Assembly (NCBI RefSeq): GCF_954871325.1
Contig: NC_088778.1
Location: 22,987,120-23,051,119, forward strand
DNA: 64,000 nucleotides
Direction: 5' to 3'
DNA from: Gordionus sp. m RMFG-2023
Lineage: Eukaryota; Nematomorpha; Gordioida; Chordodea; Parachordodidae
In this document: positions 59,936 through 64,000 of the stretch, in pieces
Position numbering within the stretch: the first letter of the stretch is position 1
Layout of the letters: each line of letters starts with the position of its first letter
Made by a program: the position numbers and the translations under genes
Notes under the pieces: model-generated
Seen by the model: the letters and a program-made list of their open reading frames with translations, nothing else
What the model was told of the DNA's origin: nothing
Databases searched by the model: none

Positions 59936-60252
59936 TATAGATTTCGCTGTAATAAATCGCTATATTGTCTTGGCAATTTGGGTTTCGCGAGAGTAACTTC
60001 GATATAATTTTTTTTATTATTGGATTCGCGACAAAAGTTTTGCTATTATGCATTCGCTTGAAAGAGTTCGCGATAAGATTCCACTATTGAGATATTTGAT
60101 TAGTGGCGATATAGACTTCGCGGATTAGTATTTACCAATGTGGACTCGATAGCTTGGCTGTAAAATTCATTCGCTATAAGAAACATAAGCGATAAAAGTT
60201 TAGCAAAAAAAAAAGTGTTTACGATAAACGTTTCGCTGAATACTTGGAACTA

Positions 60253-62257
60253 TATTGTATATTCATTTTTTGTGGAGGAGAGCGGAATGTTGGGGAATAT
60301 TATTAAATTAAAATAATATTTATAAAAATTTTAAAATTTGCTAATTCTCTTATGCAACCACCAATAAATAATTCTACATATCTAGAGCTAAAGAATTATT
60401 AACAGAGTTGAGGCGAAATAAAGGAATAAAATTAAACGTAACGCTTGTGTATATAAATAAAATGGGAATGCTGAAGGCTCATAAAATATATCCAGCAAGG
60501 CCCCTATCACTATCTAATCCTCTACAAATTTTTAAAAATTTATTTTACCTCAAGAATTTAGAATTTTTGCCCTTCTTTATCATCTCTAGACGATCAAAAA
60601 AAATTTTAAATCTTAGAAGGATAAGTTAGATATAAAAAAAATTTCACTTCCTAAAACATAAATGGAAATTTATATATTTTAAAGAACCATTTGTCAATTT
60701 TATTTTAAAATAAAATTCTTATAAAAAAAACATCTGCACATAATTTTTTATCGTGAGATCTCAATTTGTTCAGAAGATTGATTTTTTGTAGAGGGTTTTT
60801 TAATATTGATATATGAAGCAATGAGGGTGCATCTATACATAAGAAAAAAATATGTTGATTAATGTCAGGCCAAATTAGAAACAAGGCAAGGTCAACTACA
60901 GCTCTTTTTAATATTTTTTTTTGTTTATTTAAAAAAATATATTATATGACCATTACAATCTATGCTCTGAATTAAACCCGTTTTTCCGGTCTGACCTAAT
61001 CTATTCTATTTTTCTTCTCTAAACGAGGGAAGGGAGTTGGAAAATTAAAATAACTGAAAATTTATAAAACTACATTAATTAATTCCTGATCATTTGCAAA
61101 ATTTATGGACGATTTGAAATTAATTTATAATATTAAAATTGCGGATCAGAAAATTCTATATTTTCTCTTCTCTCAGATAATAGTTTTTGCTTGAAGGAAG
61201 AATTATATATTTTGGAAAAGACAAATCTTTAAAATTTTTATACGTAGCCATATTTTATTATGTAGGTGAAAATTTCTTGATTTTTGGGGAAAGAATAATA
61301 AAAACCCAAAATTTCAAAAAAAACGCAAAAATTATTTAAGCAAAAGGTCATAAAATATAGTTTAAGATCCTTCAAATATGGATTGCGATAGGTGCAGTCA
61401 AAATAGAATAATAATATTTTAGTTATTTTGGCCAAATAATGCAATTAATTAATTAAAAGGAGAATGCTAGATTTCAATCTATTGCACCTGGTATTATGTC
61501 AAGATATTTGAAGAAATGACAAATAGTTGGCGTTAAGATTGAGACAATCTGTTTTCCAATCGTGAGATTCAAACATCTATCTAACTAGGGCCTCATTCTT
61601 AATACAATATGTTAAATCAGAGTGAGCAAACCATGTTGGAACGATGGGATGTATATACATGATGATTTGGCATAAAGAAATAAATAATAATAACCAGAAA
61701 ATATATTGAAAATTAAACTGTGAGAGAAAATTATAGATGAAACTTTCATTTCAATCTGAGATCTGTAAGTTCCGACAATATTCTGACCCAGCCCGAAGTG
61801 CGCCGTAAAATTAAAATTTTAAAATTCAGGGCTGGATTTAAAGATAACAAACTCGAGGTGGGGCCAAATATAAAGAATGGTCTAACATTCATTTTGAGCT
61901 TATATTTTTAATTTCTCTTTAAAATTTTTATAAAATACAGCTATAATAAATAAGGAACACTTTTAAAAATCCGAGCTGGGGGTCAAATATGATAAGTTTC
62001 TTGAAGATCGGGCTTAAAATTTTGACCTCTGCAGGCCATTGGTTTTAATATTAATTAAATTATATGATAATATACAAAGTTTATATTATAGCATCCTTTC
62101 TTAAAATCAGTCCTTTTTCAGCAACATGTGACTTATTTTAGAAATCATATGGATCATGTTAGTTTTAGCTTGATAGAAAAAGGAATATTATGTGAATAAA
62201 TTAGTTATATGAATGAGAGTTGTAATATGATGTATAAAAATATCAATCTCTTGGCGG
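60253..62257. other. AT-rich spacer
   Basis: No gene was recognised. A block near 61827-62030 starts cagggctggatttaaag, a word found at some transposon ends, but no inverted partner or duplication was found. Confidence 0.4.
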
Positions 62258-62480
62258 TAGTGTTGTTAAATGGCTCGTTTTGAACCGATTTTTTAAAACG
62301 GCTAACTCAATTATTTAGCCAGAAAAATATTGCCTAACCTTCGAAATTTCGAAAATATATGTCTAGACCATTGTTCCATCTATGAGCAAAATCTTCAGGC
62401 TTGCGTAATATTTTTCTGGATAAAATATTGAGTTAGCCATTTTTAAAAATCGGCTCAAAACGAGTTGTTTAACAACACTA
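62258..62480. mobile_element. Complete hAT MITE (TAGTGTTGTTAA family)
   Basis: This 223-bp copy has ends tagtgttgttaaatggctcg and, in reverse complement, tagtgttgttaaacaactcg, and a perfect 8-bp duplication (cttggcgg at 62250-62257 and 62481-62488). It keeps the inner pairing arms and the ccatctatgagcaaaatc core. It is the best-preserved copy together with 7314-7533. Confidence 0.94.
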
Positions 62481-62488
62481 CTTGGCGG

Positions 62489-63865
62489 TGGTTTAATTGT
62501 TCTAATTTTTATTAATTTAATAAAATTAAAAAACGAAGACTTTTAAATTATTTTTTTGAAAGGGGAGGGCGGATTGAGTTTAAACTTTTTGAAGGCTAGT
62601 ATAACAGGTGCCTTTGCAGTAGTGGGCATTATTCCTGGGGAAGTCGATCTTCCTGGAGCTAAATTTTTCCGAGTGTTAATCTTCCGTGGCCAATTTTCTA
62701 ATCGATTTAGATCTTAGAGTCAATTCTCGTATGGGAGTGTATAAATGAAAAAATGATTCAGAAGTTTATTATATCATATGTTACACATACCGGAAAATAT
62801 TTTTGGCAGAATGAGATTATTAAAACTTTTTAAACAAATGAATGTGCTGTTTGCCAACTTTAAATCATTTATTTAGCATGTTTTTAAATTTAAATTTTCT
62901 AATTTTTCCGGAAATACACTGTAGAATACCTATCCTTTAAATTATTTTGCACAATTTTAATATTGCACTATTTGACTAAGGCAATAAATACGCCTAATTC
63001 AAATTTAAAATATGAATTAATAAAAATAGTAGATGATAAATTATAAATGTATGGCTGTAAATGAAATGAACTTATTTATGTAGAATTCCTTAATTTTTTA
63101 ATTACAATTAACTTCCTTTTTATTTAGATTCTGGTGGAAGTTAGAACCCTGAACCCATTTTATTATTTTATTTTTAGGTGGCTCAACTCTGGCTCGAATG
63201 TTTTATGTTTAGAGTTTTTAAGATTTGAAAATTTTTATAATTTAAAGGAATAAAATTATAAAAATCCAGAAATGCTTTGCCCTATCATAATCCCATTCCA
63301 ATTTGTCAAGCCACCAACCTATAAAGGAATGTATACTGAGGAATCTGAGGCTCAAATTGCTTTTAAAAATAAACATATTTAGTATTTAGGGTTTAAGAAT
63401 AATTTTTCGCTCTGGTATACTTTATAAATAATCATTTCGAAAATTCAGTATGATGGGGAAAAAATCATAGAATAGTCGCCACCATTTATATTCCATCGAA
63501 TTATTAGTAGTTTATCTTTAATTACTCGAAATTTTCAAAAATATTCCAAATTATAATATTCAAGATTATTCGAAAATATTAGAAATTATTCGTATTTGTG
63601 TTATTCGCAATTATTCGTAAGAATTCAATATGTTCTCGTCAATGTAACTGTTCATTTCTACATTAATCATTTATTACAAAATTTTAATCTTTTTCTCGTT
63701 TTTGAAAACATTTAAAAATTTTATAATTTATCAAAAATTAAATCTTTATTTCAAAATATGGCATATTTTTAAATTTTAAACCTACGCCTTCTCAAACACA
63801 AAACTGCGAATTAATAAAATTTTTATTCGGAAAAATATATAAACCATCTATTCATATAGCATACT
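62489..63865. other. AT-rich spacer
   Basis: No gene, RNA or element end is recognised. Confidence 0.45.
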
Positions 63866-64000
63866 TATTAAAAGATATTTTTCCAATGGATCTATATACA
63901 ATTGCATCATCTAAAATAAATTTTGACGCAGATATAGATACTCATTAAAATATTTGTTAGCTGAAAGAAAAAATAAAAATTTTTCCGATTAAAAGTAAAA
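63866..64000. mobile_element. Partial GATACAGATAC-family MITE at the window edge
   Basis: From about 63866 the sequence ttaaaagatatttttccaat then ggatctatatacaattgcatc and atctaaaataa follows the interior of the MITE at 26026-26182, with substitutions. Terminal repeats are not visible on either side. Confidence 0.5.

Larger units (their letters stand above)
58443..60252. mobile_element. Foldback-like element with arms of 14-bp repeats
   Basis: A perfect 8-bp duplication (tattgtat at 58435-58442 and 60253-60260) frames 1810 bp. The termini begin taggtcaattcgcg and, in reverse complement, tagttccaagtattcagcg. The left arm (about 58450-58745) is a decayed tandem array with a cgcgaa core every 13-15 bases. 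The right arm (about 59768-60235) carries the same core in reverse complement (ttcgcg), with a homogeneous 12-unit block at its inner edge. About 1 kb of AT-rich DNA separates the arms and contains a piece of another hAT family (59413-59508). No transposase is seen. The structure recalls foldback elements, while the duplication length and TAG...CTA ends suggest hAT mobilisation. Confidence 0.8.

Noticed and set aside
59784-60007. Repeat protein with FHAIAFTLLLSRYC units
   Set aside because: It is a by-product of the 14-bp minisatellite: the unit is not a multiple of three, so every frame stays open across it.
61827-62030. MITE starting cagggctggatttaaag
   Set aside because: No inverted partner and no flanking duplication were found.
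7306-62488. CRISPR-like regularly spaced repeats
   Set aside because: The recurring 220-bp units are MITEs with target duplications; no direct repeat/spacer array exists in the window.
1-64000. Bacterial or organellar origin
   Set aside because: Spliced exons, an ER signal peptide with HDEL, and hAT and LINE elements show nuclear eukaryotic DNA.

Overview
The window is very AT-rich eukaryotic DNA with spliced genes. Most introns that carry no mobile element are about 40-70 bp; those that carry them reach 9 kb. An ER calreticulin with an HDEL tail and a near-match to the animal ER-stress element, plus a DH-PH Rho exchange factor, suggest an invertebrate animal. AT-rich parasitic or basal lineages such as myxozoans are possible, but the species cannot be named from this sequence.

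Four host genes are supported. From left to right they are: the 5' part of a PGM2-type phosphoglucomutase/phosphopentomutase (minus strand, running off the left edge); a complete eight-exon calreticulin (12649-14329, minus); a 14-exon DH-PH RhoGEF (32584-55594, plus; exon 1 is joined by splice-phase inference across a 9 kb intron); and a small single-exon BTB/POZ protein (55824-56270, minus) that converges on the RhoGEF. They form no operon or pathway and look like unrelated genes in a transposon-filled landscape.

Most of the rest is mobile DNA, dominated by hAT-superfamily elements. Ten insertions have 8-bp target duplications that I read as perfect (7314, 62258, 6692, 18697, 19477, 26026, 26821, 42611, 45078, 58443); several others are decayed. 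Many are non-autonomous, with G/C-rich short words between A/T runs inside short terminal inverted repeats. Remnants of hAT transposase are recognisable at seven or more places. Two fossils of one LINE reverse-transcriptase clade lie at 5.1-6.2 kb (plus) and 26.7-30.3 kb (minus). A Ty3/gypsy fossil (15.5-25.2 kb, minus) is split by a younger LTR element (17084-23398, 5-bp target duplication), which itself carries a hAT element and a hAT MITE.

The most unusual object is at 58443-60252: an 8-bp-duplicating element whose two arms are built of 14-bp repeats in opposite orientation around a centre of about 1 kb. It has the architecture of a foldback transposon with hAT-like target duplication, and one arm holds a freshly homogenised 12-unit array.
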